NCBI RefSeq assembly: GCF_000261365.1
Contig: NZ_AJVC01000003.1
Span: forward strand, 930,001-994,000
Direction of reading: 5' to 3'
From: Herbaspirillum sp. GW103
GTDB taxonomy: Bacteria > Pseudomonadota > Gammaproteobacteria > Burkholderiales > Burkholderiaceae_D
DNA length: 64,000 nucleotides
Shown: positions 29,414-39,382 of the stretch, one piece after another
How the letters are laid out: the number at the start of each line of letters is the position of its first letter
Position numbering within the stretch: the first letter of the stretch is position 1
Notes under the pieces: generated by a model
Database searches by the model: none
What the model was told of the DNA's origin: nothing
The model's input: the letters and a program-made list of their open reading frames with translations, nothing else
Made by a program: the position numbers and the translations under genes

Positions 29414-29845
29414 ATGGCAGTCGTACACAAAACCGTTCTGATCAACTATAGCGCGCAGCAGATGTTCAACCTGGTCGACAAGGTTGAGGACTACCCTGAA
29501 TTCCTGCCCTGGTGTGGCGGTGTCGAGGTGTCTGAACGCAGTGACCAGAGTCTCACGGCCAAGATCAAGATCAATTATCACGGCTTGAAGCAATCCTTCA
29601 GCACCCAGAATACCAACGTGCCCCCCACCAGCATGACCATGCGCCTGGTGGAAGGCCCGTTCAAGCATTTCGAAGGCCGCTGGACCTTCAAACCGCTGCG
29701 CGAGGATGCCTGCAAGATCGAATTCGACATGGAATATGAATTTTCCAGCCGCATCCTGGAGGGAGTGATCGGGCCGGTCTTCAGCATGATCGCCAACAGC
29801 TTCGTCGATTCCTTCTGCAAACGCGCCGAACAGATATATGGCTGA
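29414..29845 (+). CDS. ratA: RatA-family START/polyketide-cyclase-like protein
   Basis: A 143-aa single-domain protein of the coenzyme Q-binding (COQ10/START) fold: VLINYSAQQMFNLVDKVEDYPEFLPWC near the N-terminus is the family hallmark, and the C-terminus has GPVFSMIANSFVDSFCKRA. E. coli RatA was described as a toxin blocking 70S assembly, while homologues are linked to ubiquinone binding; which applies here cannot be told. It overlaps the next gene by 8 nt. Confidence 0.92.
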   Translation: MAVVHKTVLINYSAQQMFNLVDKVEDYPEFLPWCGGVEVSERSDQSLTAKIKINYHGLKQSFSTQNTNVPPTSMTMRLVEGPFKHFEGRWTFKPLREDACKIEFDMEYEFSSRILEGVIGPVFSMIANSFVDSFCKRAEQIYG

Positions 29846-30143
29846 CGATGCCTTTTTGCAAGTCCAGCTCTGCTACGCCGCGCCCGGACTGCAGATTCTG
29901 AAAGACTTGCGGGTGGCGCCGGGTTGCACGATCCAGCAGGCCATCCTGGAGAGCGGCCTGCTGCGCGAGCAGCCGGCCATCGACCTGTCGGTATGCAAGG
30001 TCGGCATCTTCGGCAAGCTCAAGACCATGGATACGCCCCTGCGCGCGCGTGACCGCATCGAGATCTACCGGCCGCTGATTGCGGACCCCAAGCAGTCGCG
30101 CCGCCGCCGTGCCGCGCACCGGGAGCAAGCCGACCGCCCTTGA
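29838..30143 (+). CDS. RnfH-family ubiquitin-like protein (RatB)
   Basis: A 101-aa protein of the UPF0125/RnfH family with a beta-grasp fold: LQVQLCYAAPGLQIL at the N-terminus, then GCTIQQAILESG, VGIFGK and RDRIEIYRPL. A basic tail (KQSRRRRAAHR) follows. It is almost always downstream of ratA and was called RatB from that position; its biochemical role is unknown. It starts within the end of ratA. Confidence 0.9.
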   Translation: MADDAFLQVQLCYAAPGLQILKDLRVAPGCTIQQAILESGLLREQPAIDLSVCKVGIFGKLKTMDTPLRARDRIEIYRPLIADPKQSRRRRAAHREQADRP

Positions 30144-30243
30144 GCGGCGCTGCTGCCCGGCCCAGAGCCCCAGCCTTCCGGCATTTTTACGACGCCCGGA
30201 GGGCAAAACGCAAGTAGAGCAAGACGCGCGATCAGCTTTTCTG

Positions 30244-31745
<1,502 letters not shown>

Positions 31746-31760
31746 TTTTCGATGCGGCCA

Positions 31761-31812
31761 CAGCCCGACAGCCCACCGGCATCATGCCAGGCTGTCGGGC
31801 TGTTGATCTTTT
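31761..31812 (+). terminator. Terminator between guaB and guaA
   Basis: CAGCCCGACAGCC (31761-31773) pairs with GGCTGTCGGGCTG (31790-31802), with an inner GGCA/TGCC stem, then TTGATCTTTT. It may attenuate rather than fully separate the two genes, since guaA starts 38 nt later. Confidence 0.8.
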
Positions 31813-31850
31813 CAGAAGTCCATTTTTAACGTAGCCAGACCTCACTGCCC

Positions 31851-33443
31851 ATGTCCACGCATTCGCATTCGAAAATCCTGATCCTCGACTTCGGTTCCCA
31901 GGTGACCCAGCTCATCGCTCGCCGCGTGCGCGAAGCCGGTGTGTTTTCCGAGGTATTCCCGCATGACGTGACCGACGAGTTCGTGCGCAACTACGGCGCG
32001 GCCGGCGTCATCCTCTCCGGCGGCCCCAACAGCGTCACCGAAGGCGACACCCCGCGTGCGCCGCAAGCGGTCTTCGAACTGGGCGTGCCGGTGCTGGGCA
32101 TCTGCTACGGCATGCAGACCATGGCCGAGCAACTGGGCGGCAAGGTCGAGAACGGCCACCTGCGCGAATTCGGCTACGCCGAGGTACGTGCCCACGGCCA
32201 CACCAAGCTGCTGGACAACATCAGCGACTTCACCAATGCCCAAGGTCACGGCATGCTGAAGGTCTGGATGAGCCATGGCGACAAGGTCAATGACATGCCG
32301 GCCGGCTTCAAGCTGATGGCTTCCACCGGCAACTGTCCGATCGCCGGCATGGCCGACGAGGAGCGTCGTTTCTACGGTGTGCAGTTCCACCCGGAAGTGA
32401 CCCACACCGTGCAGGGCAAGGCCATGCTGGCCCGCTTCGTGCACGAGATCTGCGGCTGCCAGTCGGACTGGAACATGCCGGACTACATCGCCGAAGCCGT
32501 CGAGATGATCCGCCAGCAGGTGGGCAGCGATGAAGTCATCCTGGGCCTGTCTGGCGGTGTGGACAGCAGCGTGGCGGCAGCGCTGATCCATCGCGCCATC
32601 GGTGACCAACTGACCTGTGTGTTCGTCGACCACGGCCTGCTGCGCCTGGACGAAGGCAAGATGGTCATGGAGATGTTTGCAAAGAACCTGGGCGTGAAGG
32701 TGATCCATGTGGACGCCACCGCACAGTTCATGGGCCATCTGGCGGGCGTGACCGATCCGGAAGCCAAGCGCAAGATCATCGGCCGCGAGTTCGTGGAAGT
32801 GTTCCAGGCCGAATCGGCCAAGCTGACCAGCGCCAAGTGGCTGGCCCAGGGCACCATCTATCCGGACGTGATCGAAAGCGCCGGCAAGGGCAAGAAGACC
32901 GCCCACACCATCAAGAGCCACCACAATGTCGGCGGCCTGCCGGAAACGCTGAACCTGAAGCTGCTGGAACCGCTGCGTGAACTGTTCAAGGACGAAGTGC
33001 GCGAACTGGGCGTGGCGCTGGGTCTGCCGCCGGAGATGGTGTATCGCCATCCGTTCCCCGGTCCTGGCCTGGGCGTGCGTATCCTGGGTGAAGTGAAGAA
33101 GGAATACGCCGACCTGCTGCGTCGTGCCGATGCGATCTTCATCGAAGAACTGCGCAATACGAAGGATGAGGATGGCCAGACCTGGTACGAGAAGACCAGC
33201 CAGGCCTTTGCCGTGTTCCTGCCGGTGAAGTCGGTTGGGGTCATGGGTGATGGTCGTACCTACGAATACGTGGTGGCCTTGCGTGCCGTACAGACCCAGG
33301 ACTTCATGACCGCGCATTGGGCGCACCTGCCGCATGAGTTGCTGGGCCGCGTGTCCAACCGCATCATCAATGAGGTGCGGGGCTTGAACCGGGTGGTCTA
33401 TGACATTTCGGGGAAGCCGCCGGCGACCATTGAGTGGGAGTGA
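31851..33443 (+). CDS. guaA: GMP synthase (glutamine-hydrolysing)
   Basis: Converts XMP to GMP with ATP and glutamine. The 530-aa protein has a class-I amidotransferase domain (residues ~8-205; catalytic Cys85 in GICYGMQ and the FHPEVTHT motif), an ATP-pyrophosphatase domain with the P-loop [12 protein letters not shown], and the C-terminal dimerisation domain ending in [10 protein letters not shown]. The 3' end of guaA is a known integration point for genomic islands, which is of interest because accessory DNA begins right after it. Confidence 0.98.
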   Translation: MSTHSHSKILILDFGSQVTQLIARRVREAGVFSEVFPHDVTDEFVRNYGAAGVILSGGPNSVTEGDTPRAPQAVFELGVPVLGICYGMQTMAEQLGGKVENGHLREFGYAEVRAHGHTKLLDNISDFTNAQGHGMLKVWMSHGDKVNDMPAGFKLMASTGNCPIAGMADEERRFYGVQFHPEVTHTVQGKAMLARFVHEICGCQSDWNMPDYIAEAVEMIRQQVGSDEVILGLSGGVDSSVAAALIHRAIGDQLTCVFVDHGLLRLDEGKMVMEMFAKNLGVKVIHVDATAQFMGHLAGVTDPEAKRKIIGREFVEVFQAESAKLTSAKWLAQGTIYPDVIESAGKGKKTAHTIKSHHNVGGLPETLNLKLLEPLRELFKDEVRELGVALGLPPEMVYRHPFPGPGLGVRILGEVKKEYADLLRRADAIFIEELRNTKDEDGQTWYEKTSQAFAVFLPVKSVGVMGDGRTYEYVVALRAVQTQDFMTAHWAHLPHELLGRVSNRIINEVRGLNRVVYDISGKPPATIEWE

Positions 33444-33490
33444 CCTGATGTCTGGAAACTGCCGGCATTGATCGGCAGAAAACAACACCC

Positions 33491-33518
33491 AAGCCTGTGA
33501 TTTCACGGGCTTTTTCTT
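33491..33518 (+). terminator. Intrinsic terminator of guaA
   Basis: AAGCCTGTGA and TCACGGGCTT form a stem (one G-T pair) followed by TTTTCTTG. It lies 48 nt after the guaA stop. Confidence 0.8.
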
Positions 33519-33642
33519 GTTCGGTCTGGCATTCAATGAGATGGGCTGGCTGGCGCTGGCAGCGGCAAGCAAGACTTTTCACGGCAGGTCAGCATGCGCG
33601 TCAATGCAGACCGTGCGGGCGAATCTTACAAGGAGTACGGGG

Positions 33643-34530
33643 TTGGTAAACAAATACGAAGGCGAGGTCACCACCGTCTTTCATGGCGACTGCCTTGAGG
33701 CTCTGGACAGCATTCCAGATGCGTCGGTCGACCTCATTTTTGCTGATCCGCCCTACAACATCGGCAAGAAGTTCGGTGAGTTCAGGGACGCCTGGCCTTC
33801 TGACCTCGCCTATGCCGAGTGGTGCTATCGGTGGCTTGAAGCCTGCATCCGCAAGCTCAAGCCCAGCGGGAGCCTGTATGTCATGAGCAGCACACAGGCG
33901 ATGCCCTATCTTGACCTGTGGCTGCGTCAACGGATGAGCATACTGTCTCGCATCGTCTGGCATTACGACAGCTCAGGAGTGCAGGCGAAGAAATTTTTCG
34001 GCTCGCTCTATGAGCCGATTCTTTATTGCGTCAAGGATGCGAAATCCTACACGTTCAATGCGGCCGACATTGAAGTCGAAGCGCGGACAGGGGCAGTGCG
34101 AAAGCTCATGGACTATCGAAAAGAGGTCCCAAGCCCCTACAAGACGACGAAAGTGCCAGGCAATACATGGTACCTGCCGCGTGTGCGGTACCGTATGCCG
34201 GAATACGAAGAGCACCCGAGCCAGAAGCCGGAGGCGCTCCTTGAACGCATCATCAAGGCCAGCTCCAACCCTGGCGACATGGTTCTCGACCCGTTCGGCG
34301 GGACGTTTACAACATGCGCCGTCGCGCAACGTCTGGGCCGGCGCTCCGTTGGTATCGAGCTGCAGACCGATTACGTGAAGATCGGCCTGCGCAGGCTTGG
34401 CATAGCGACCCAGCTCAATGGAGAAACCTTGGCGGCTCCGGACAAGACCTACGTTCGCAAGAACGGCAACGGGGCAAGAGGCGGGGCAGGTGCGCAGGAG
34501 CAGGGAGGGCTATTCGATGCCAAGCTTTGA
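33643..34530 (+). CDS. Type II DNA adenine-N6 methyltransferase, beta class, YhdJ-like
   Basis: Predicted to methylate adenine, probably within ATGCAT, since the sequence closely follows my recall of E. coli YhdJ (WHYDSSGVQAKK, FGSLYEPILYCVKDAK, HPSQKPEALLERII). The catalytic DPPYN is at residues 35-39 and the SAM-binding DPFGGTFTT starts at residue 216; motif IV before motif I defines the beta class. The start is TTG 33643: AAGGAG at 33630-33635 is ideally spaced and the resulting 295 aa equals the YhdJ length. The frame is open upstream to 33517 but without family resemblance. It overlaps the nuclease gene by 14 nt. Confidence 0.88.
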   Translation: MVNKYEGEVTTVFHGDCLEALDSIPDASVDLIFADPPYNIGKKFGEFRDAWPSDLAYAEWCYRWLEACIRKLKPSGSLYVMSSTQAMPYLDLWLRQRMSILSRIVWHYDSSGVQAKKFFGSLYEPILYCVKDAKSYTFNAADIEVEARTGAVRKLMDYRKEVPSPYKTTKVPGNTWYLPRVRYRMPEYEEHPSQKPEALLERIIKASSNPGDMVLDPFGGTFTTCAVAQRLGRRSVGIELQTDYVKIGLRRLGIATQLNGETLAAPDKTYVRKNGNGARGGAGAQEQGGLFDAKL

Positions 34531-35716
34531 CAGTGCCCATCACGCTTTCACCCCGACCCTCCTCGCCGTGCTGAAGAAGCACTTTGGAGACTATGCCCTC
34601 GATGTTTTCATGAGCAGCCCAATTCTGGGCTATCTGAACAACAAGACCAGGGCAGCCAACCGCGGATCGAAGGCCAGAGGCGCGTTCGCCAATCACTATG
34701 CGCTCTACGTCGTCGTTGAAGATTACATCCAGAAGGGCTACGCCAAGGAAAATGCTGGCCTGTCCTACGCGAAGTACGAGGGAGCTCGCTTTTCTGATTT
34801 GTTCCGGCGCCAGCGCGAGTTGCCTTTCGGCGCCAAGCTGCAGAATCATGCACTCAATTCGCGCCTGAATGACGAGTTCAAGAAATTCTACCCTTCTGTC
34901 GGCAAGCCTCCTATCGTTCGGGACGTGGCGACCCAGCGCTACTGGATCCAGGAAGATTTGCTGCAAGTCGCTGTCCGCCATAAAGATGGCAAGGACCACA
35001 TCTACAACATTGCCCCAGCGGTGATCGAGATCATCAATGCCTACGTGGAGGCCAAGCGTGCCGCCTTTGAAGGGTTCCTGGAAACCTGCCGGCAAATCGC
35101 GGAGCTGGGCAAGCAGGCCCCGGAGAAGGCCATCGCATTCGTTGTGCAGCAGCTTGCGTCGAACGTTGATGCGCGCGTCTTTGAGATAGTCAGCTACGCA
35201 ATTCTCAAAGCCAAGTACGGGCAGGAAAGCATTTGGATTGGTGAGACAGAGGAGACGGTTGCCAAGACCGCTCTCGTGCTCTACAAGACGGGTCGCACCA
35301 ATGCCAATGACGGCGGAATTGACTTCGTCATGAAGCCCCTGGGACGATTCTTTCAGGTGACGGAAACCATCGATGTCAACAAATACTTCCTCGATATCGA
35401 CAAGGTGCAGCGCTTCCCGATCAGCTTCGTCGTGAAGTCGGTCGAGAGCGCCGAGCAGATTCGAACAGCTATTCGCCAGCAGGCCTTGGCCAAATACAGG
35501 ATCGAGGCGATCGTGGAGACCTACATGAAGGCCGTGGAAGAGATCATCAACGTCAAAGACCTGATGACAGCTTTTGATGCCGTGGTGGAGTCGGGCGGGC
35601 TTCAGAGTGTCATGGATGAAATCGTCGTGCAGAGCAAGGTCGAGTTCAATTACAACGACGATGACGAGGAACAAGACGACGAGGGCGGCGCTACGCTGTC
35701 TCTTCTGGAAGGCTAA
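34517..35716 (+). CDS. Probable type II restriction endonuclease, family not recognised
   Basis: A 399-aa soluble protein, assigned as the nuclease mainly because its start overlaps a cognate-type methyltransferase by 14 nt. The ribosome binding site GGGAGG (34503-34508) lies inside that gene and sets the start at 34517. The region ARVFEIVSYAILKAKYG ... NANDGGIDFVMK ... FFQVTE (Asp269, then Gln280 to Glu283) looks like the core of a PD-(D/E)XK fold, but the usual E/Q-x-K lysine is replaced by Gln-Val-Thr-Glu. The C-terminus is acidic (DDDEEQDDE). Base composition is lower in GC than the core genes around it, consistent with transfer. Confidence 0.7.
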   Translation: MPSFDSAHHAFTPTLLAVLKKHFGDYALDVFMSSPILGYLNNKTRAANRGSKARGAFANHYALYVVVEDYIQKGYAKENAGLSYAKYEGARFSDLFRRQRELPFGAKLQNHALNSRLNDEFKKFYPSVGKPPIVRDVATQRYWIQEDLLQVAVRHKDGKDHIYNIAPAVIEIINAYVEAKRAAFEGFLETCRQIAELGKQAPEKAIAFVVQQLASNVDARVFEIVSYAILKAKYGQESIWIGETEETVAKTALVLYKTGRTNANDGGIDFVMKPLGRFFQVTETIDVNKYFLDIDKVQRFPISFVVKSVESAEQIRTAIRQQALAKYRIEAIVETYMKAVEEIINVKDLMTAFDAVVESGGLQSVMDEIVVQSKVEFNYNDDDEEQDDEGGATLSLLEG

Positions 35717-35767
35717 TTTTTTACATGCGCATGCGCTGAGCCCCGCACAGCGCCCCACCCGTCAGCA

Positions 35768-35801
35768 ATAAAAAACCGGACGCAATCTTCATTGCGTCCG
35801 G
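35768..35801 (-). terminator. Intrinsic terminator of the MFS gene
   Basis: CCGGACGCAAT (35776-35786) pairs with ATTGCGTCCGG (35791-35801) around CTTC; on the minus strand the stem runs into TTTTTT. It terminates the leftward transporter transcript and may also back the plus-strand nuclease gene. Confidence 0.88.
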
Positions 35802-35871
35802 CCGTCTTGCCTATCCTGCGACGTCCCTCAGCCAGGTCGGCCAAAGGGACGCGCATCAGATCATCATTGCA

Positions 35872-37533
35872 TCATTGGTGAATGTTGTTGTGCACGGTTT
35901 CCTTCACGAACAGCAGGCCGATCACCACGGTGATGACCGAGATCACGATCGGATACCACAGACCATAGTAGATGTCGCCCTTGAAGGCCACCAGCGCGAA
36001 GGAGGTGGTGGGCAGCAGGCCGCCGAACCAGCCGTTGCCGATGTGGTAGGGCATGGACATGGAGGTGTAGCGGATGCGGGTCGGGAACATCTCCACCAGG
36101 CAAGCCGCGATCGGGCCGTACACCATGGTCACGTAGAGCACCAGGATGAACAGCAGCAGCAGGACCATGGGCTTGTTCATCTGCTCCGGATCGGCCTTGG
36201 CCGGGTAGCCGGCGGCCTTGATGTCATCGGCCAGTTCCTTGGACAGTTGCTTGTCCTTGGCAGCCGCTTCTTCCTTGGACAGGCCAGCCGCATCATATGA
36301 AGTGATGATGCGCTCGCCGATCTTGACGGTGGCCACCGAACCCGGTGCACCGGCCACGTTCTGGTAGTTCACCGAAGCCGCCGACAGCTTGGCCTTGACG
36401 ATGTCGCAGGAGGAGGTGAACTTCTTGGTGCCGGTCGGGTTGAACTGGAACTGGCAGCTGGCCGGGTCAGCGGTGACGATCACCGGCGACTTCTTCAGGG
36501 CCGATTCCAGTGCCGGGTTGGCGAAGTGGGTCAGGCCGTTGAAGATCGGGAAGTAGGTCACGGCGGCGATCAGGCAGCCACCCAGGATGATGGGCTTGCG
36601 GCCGATCTTGTCCGACAGCGAACCGAAGAACAGGAAGAAGGGCGTGGCCAGCAGCAGAGCCACGGCAATCAGGATATTGGCCGTCGGGCCATCCACCTTC
36701 AGGGTCTGGGTCAGGAAGAACAGGGCATAGAACTGGCCGGTGTACCACACCACGGCTTGACCGGCGGTCAGGCCGACCAGTGCCAGGATGACCAGCTTCA
36801 GGTTCTTCCACTGGCCGAAGGCTTCGGTCAGCGGTGCCTTGGAGGTCTTGCCCTCGGCCTTCATCTTCAGGAAGGCCGGCGACTCGTTCATGGACATGCG
36901 GATCCACACCGAGATGGCCAACAGCAGGATGGAAACCAGGAAGGGAATGCGCCAGCCCCAGTCGGCGAAGGCAGCTTCACCCACCGCGGTACGCACGCCC
37001 AGGATCACCAGCAGCGACAGGAACAGGCCCATCGTGGCGGTGGTCTGGATCCACGCGGTAAAGGCGCCGCGGCGGCCTTCCGGTGCGTGCTCGGCCACAT
37101 AGGTGGCCGCACCGCCATATTCACCGCCCAGCGCCAGGCCCTGCAGGATGCGCAGGGCGATCAGGATGATCGGGGCGGTGATGCCAATGGAGTTGTAGTT
37201 GGGCAGCACGCCGACGATGAAGGTCGAGGCACCCATGATCAGGATGGTCACCAGGAAGGTGTACTTGCGGCCGACCAGGTCACCCAGGCGACCGAACACC
37301 AGCGCGCCGAACGGACGCACGATGAAACCGGCGGCGAAGGCCAGCAGGGCGAAGATGAAGGCAGTGTTGGGATCGGTGCCGGCGAAGAATTGCTTGGCGA
37401 TGATGGCCGCCAGCGAACCGTACAGGTAAAAGTCATACCATTCGAAAACGGTGCCTAGCGACGAGGCGAAGATGACTTTCTTCTCCTCCGGGGTGATGCC
37501 GCGCGCAGTCGTGTTGACTGATGCTGTGGTCAT
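35872..37533 (-). CDS. MFS transporter of the metabolite:H+ symporter (MHS) family
   Basis: A 553-aa inner-membrane proton symporter with 12 predicted helices. Family signatures are seen: GTVFEWYDFYLYG near the N-terminus, GRLGDLVGRKY between helices 2 and 3, RILQGLALGGEYGGAATYV and GSLSDKIGRKPII. Relatives carry proline/betaine, shikimate or dicarboxylates; the substrate is not clear. An unusual hydrophilic insert of about 100 residues (~350-450, with two cysteines) lies between two C-terminal-half helices. The start is ATG 37533, with AAGGAG on the minus strand before it; upstream in-frame residues look non-conserved. Confidence 0.85.
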   Translation of the reverse strand: MTTASVNTTARGITPEEKKVIFASSLGTVFEWYDFYLYGSLAAIIAKQFFAGTDPNTAFIFALLAFAAGFIVRPFGALVFGRLGDLVGRKYTFLVTILIMGASTFIVGVLPNYNSIGITAPIILIALRILQGLALGGEYGGAATYVAEHAPEGRRGAFTAWIQTTATMGLFLSLLVILGVRTAVGEAAFADWGWRIPFLVSILLLAISVWIRMSMNESPAFLKMKAEGKTSKAPLTEAFGQWKNLKLVILALVGLTAGQAVVWYTGQFYALFFLTQTLKVDGPTANILIAVALLLATPFFLFFGSLSDKIGRKPIILGGCLIAAVTYFPIFNGLTHFANPALESALKKSPVIVTADPASCQFQFNPTGTKKFTSSCDIVKAKLSAASVNYQNVAGAPGSVATVKIGERIITSYDAAGLSKEEAAAKDKQLSKELADDIKAAGYPAKADPEQMNKPMVLLLLFILVLYVTMVYGPIAACLVEMFPTRIRYTSMSMPYHIGNGWFGGLLPTTSFALVAFKGDIYYGLWYPIVISVITVVIGLLFVKETVHNNIHQ

Positions 37534-37770
37534 GTTTGTCTCCTTGGTTTTAATGAGTGTGCTACTACATGGAATGCAGCCAGGTACTCGGGGCAACAAT
37601 GCAGCAGATGGCCGAATGGGGCGTTATGCAGGAACGCACCGGAGAACAGAGCATGCAGAGCATGAAGAATCGCCTCCCCTCGCTTCCCCGTCTAACACAA
37701 ACCGCGATATTGACTTCGCATTGCCTGCGTAAGGACCCACTTGTCCATGCGGCGAGTGTGCGACGCCAAA

Positions 37771-37807
37771 CTTACGCAGGACTTGCTCCAAACTTACACA
37801 AGCTTAC
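37771..37807 (-). promoter_or_regulatory. Repeated GTAAG half-sites upstream of the MFS gene
   Basis: CTTAC at 37771-37775, 37793-37797 and 37803-37807; the last two are 5 bases apart. On the minus strand this reads GTAAG-N5-GTAAG, one base per half-site away from the CpxR consensus GTAAA-N5-GTAAA found twice at 26.2-26.3 kb. It may be a related operator or chance. Confidence 0.35.
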
Positions 37808-38011
37808 AGCGCAGCAAGCCGGTTTCTAGTTGCGATGCAGCAGCGCAAAGCCCTTCCGGCAAGACCTTGCGGGGTATCAGGGGATATTGCGTCGCAGCGA
37901 TTGCGGTCGGGGGCTCGCCTTTTGGGGAGGGGGGGCAAAAAAGATTTTCTGTCAGCAATGAGGAACAGAAAGTGAAGCATCTTGCCAGGCATGCGGGTCA
38001 GCGGCATGCCT

Positions 38012-38075
38012 GACCGGCCAGAAAGCCGGTCGTGACGGCGGTGACAGGGCGATGCAGATGCAAATCGCCCTGTCA
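38012..38075 (-). terminator. Two hairpins after the FAD oxidoreductase gene
   Basis: TGACAGGGCGAT (38042-38053) pairs perfectly with ATCGCCCTGTCA (38064-38075), and GACCGGC (38012-38018) pairs with GCCGGTC (38025-38031). They lie just past the operon's 3' end on the minus strand. Neither has a T tract, so this is a probable but non-canonical end. Confidence 0.55.
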
Positions 38076-38091
38076 GCCGGGGACAGCGACG

Positions 38092-39294
38092 TCAGGCCGG
38101 TGCGGTGGCCGGCGTGGCTTGCGCGCTCGGCGAGGGCAGGGCCTCACCTTCCAGCAGCGCCTTGACCACACGCTCGCCCAGTCCCAGTCCCACGCTCATG
38201 CCGATACCGGTGTGCATCAGCACCACCGAGGTGTGGTCGTCGATGGCCAGCGCCGAGAAGGGGCCAGGCCCCTTGCTGCCATAGACACCCTGCCAGCGCT
38301 CGATCACCTTCACGCGGGTGGCCAGGGTGTGCTCCACCAGACCCAGCAGCAGTTCATCGACTTCTTCGCTGTTGAAGGGGGGAGCATCGGTGCCGTAGTG
38401 GTGCGAATCGCCGACGATGAGCTCCTGGTAGGGCGTCGGGCTGACCAGCAGATGGATGCCGTGCTTGTTGAGCAGCGGGGCGTTGGCCTCGATCTCGGCA
38501 TGCACCGCGCGCGCGCTCGGCAGGTCCGAGAAGGCGCCATAGTGCGTGCAGGACAGGCCGGTCAGCACCGCATGGGTCAGCGGCAGCGGCTCCTCGGTCT
38601 TCAGACGCAGCATCTGCAGACGGCACTGCTTCAGGTTCATCGGCTGCAGGCGATCGGCGAAGAGGGTCTGGTAATCGTGGCCCGAGCACACCACCACGCG
38701 TTCGGCGTGAAACTCCCCGGCGGTGGTCGACAGACGTCCGTCGGCGGTGCCATGGACCAGCGTATTGAAGCGGAAATGCACGCCCTGCGAGTGCAGGTAG
38801 GCCACCAGCGCCGGCATGGCTTCACGCGAATAGAGTTGCAGGTCTTCGGTGCCATGCAGGGCCGAGCGGTGATGGCGGAAGCGCCCGTTGTAGAGGGTGT
38901 TGAGTTTGTCGCCTTCGAGCAGGCTGGCGCGGTAATCGTACTGGCGCGCTCGCACGGTCATGAATTCCAGCAGCACGTCATGCTCGGCCTGGCTGCGGGC
39001 AAACAGCAGGGTGCCGGCTTCACGGGCGCTGAAATGGGCGCGGGTGGACAGGTGCAGCCACAGGGCGCGGCTTTCGCGGGCCAGGTCCAGCATGATGCCC
39101 GGCGGCTGGCCGGTCACCAGGCCCATGCCGAAATTGCGCACGGAAGCGCCCAGGGGCGTACCGGTGCGTTCGAAGACGGCCACCTTGAGGCCGCGCTTGA
39201 CGGCGGCGTAGGCGTGGGCCAGGCCGAGGATGCCCGAGCCGACCACGGCCAGGTCGAAGTGCTGCGGATCGTGTTCTGAGAGGGAATTGGTCAT
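38092..39294 (-). CDS. FAD-dependent oxidoreductase, TIGR03364-like, associated with aminoethylphosphonate genes
   Basis: A 400-aa DAO-family flavoprotein: dinucleotide-binding DLAVVGSGILGLAHAYAA near residue 14, GASVRNFGMG, and C-terminal TGIGMSVGLGLGERV for FAD binding. This clade sits beside 2-aminoethylphosphonate (AEP) transport or breakdown genes, and members have been described that oxidise AEP or N-substituted AEP; the exact substrate here is not known. It is the last gene of the operon after the AEP-type transporter, 153 nt downstream of the binding-protein gene. No phnW, phnX, phnA or phnY is present in the window. Start ATG 39294; an upstream extension is not conserved. Confidence 0.82.
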   Translation of the reverse strand: MTNSLSEHDPQHFDLAVVGSGILGLAHAYAAVKRGLKVAVFERTGTPLGASVRNFGMGLVTGQPPGIMLDLARESRALWLHLSTRAHFSAREAGTLLFARSQAEHDVLLEFMTVRARQYDYRASLLEGDKLNTLYNGRFRHHRSALHGTEDLQLYSREAMPALVAYLHSQGVHFRFNTLVHGTADGRLSTTAGEFHAERVVVCSGHDYQTLFADRLQPMNLKQCRLQMLRLKTEEPLPLTHAVLTGLSCTHYGAFSDLPSARAVHAEIEANAPLLNKHGIHLLVSPTPYQELIVGDSHHYGTDAPPFNSEEVDELLLGLVEHTLATRVKVIERWQGVYGSKGPGPFSALAIDDHTSVVLMHTGIGMSVGLGLGERVVKALLEGEALPSPSAQATPATAPA

Positions 39295-39382
39295 GGGAGA
39301 TTGCTCCGTCGGAGTCAGTTGCGAGATGTCGTGTTGCCTGTTGTGCGGGGACACTCTGGCGGCGTCCTGCGATCCTCTCCTG

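Larger units (their letters stand above)
37534..38091. other. Gene-free region upstream of the MFS gene
   Basis: Gap of 558 nt. It holds three CTTAC half-sites (see separate entry), a G-rich stretch with seven Gs at 37929-37935, and at its right end the 3' hairpins of the phosphonate operon. Reading frames at 37451-38013 have no recognisable content or start signals. The MFS promoter must be on the minus strand here; no clear hexamers are seen. Confidence 0.5.

Noticed and set aside
29414-30143. ratA/rnfH pair as a genuine toxin-antitoxin system
   Set aside because: The pair is a conserved core arrangement in betaproteobacteria beside smpB; family evidence points to housekeeping proteins, and RatB is named only by position.
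37929-37935. Seven-G run in the MFS upstream region as a phase-variation tract
   Set aside because: Too short and too far (about 400 nt) from the start codon to make a case.
37451-38013. Three short plus-strand frames in the region before the MFS gene
   Set aside because: No ribosome binding sites, no conserved content, and mixed overlapping frames typical of non-coding DNA.
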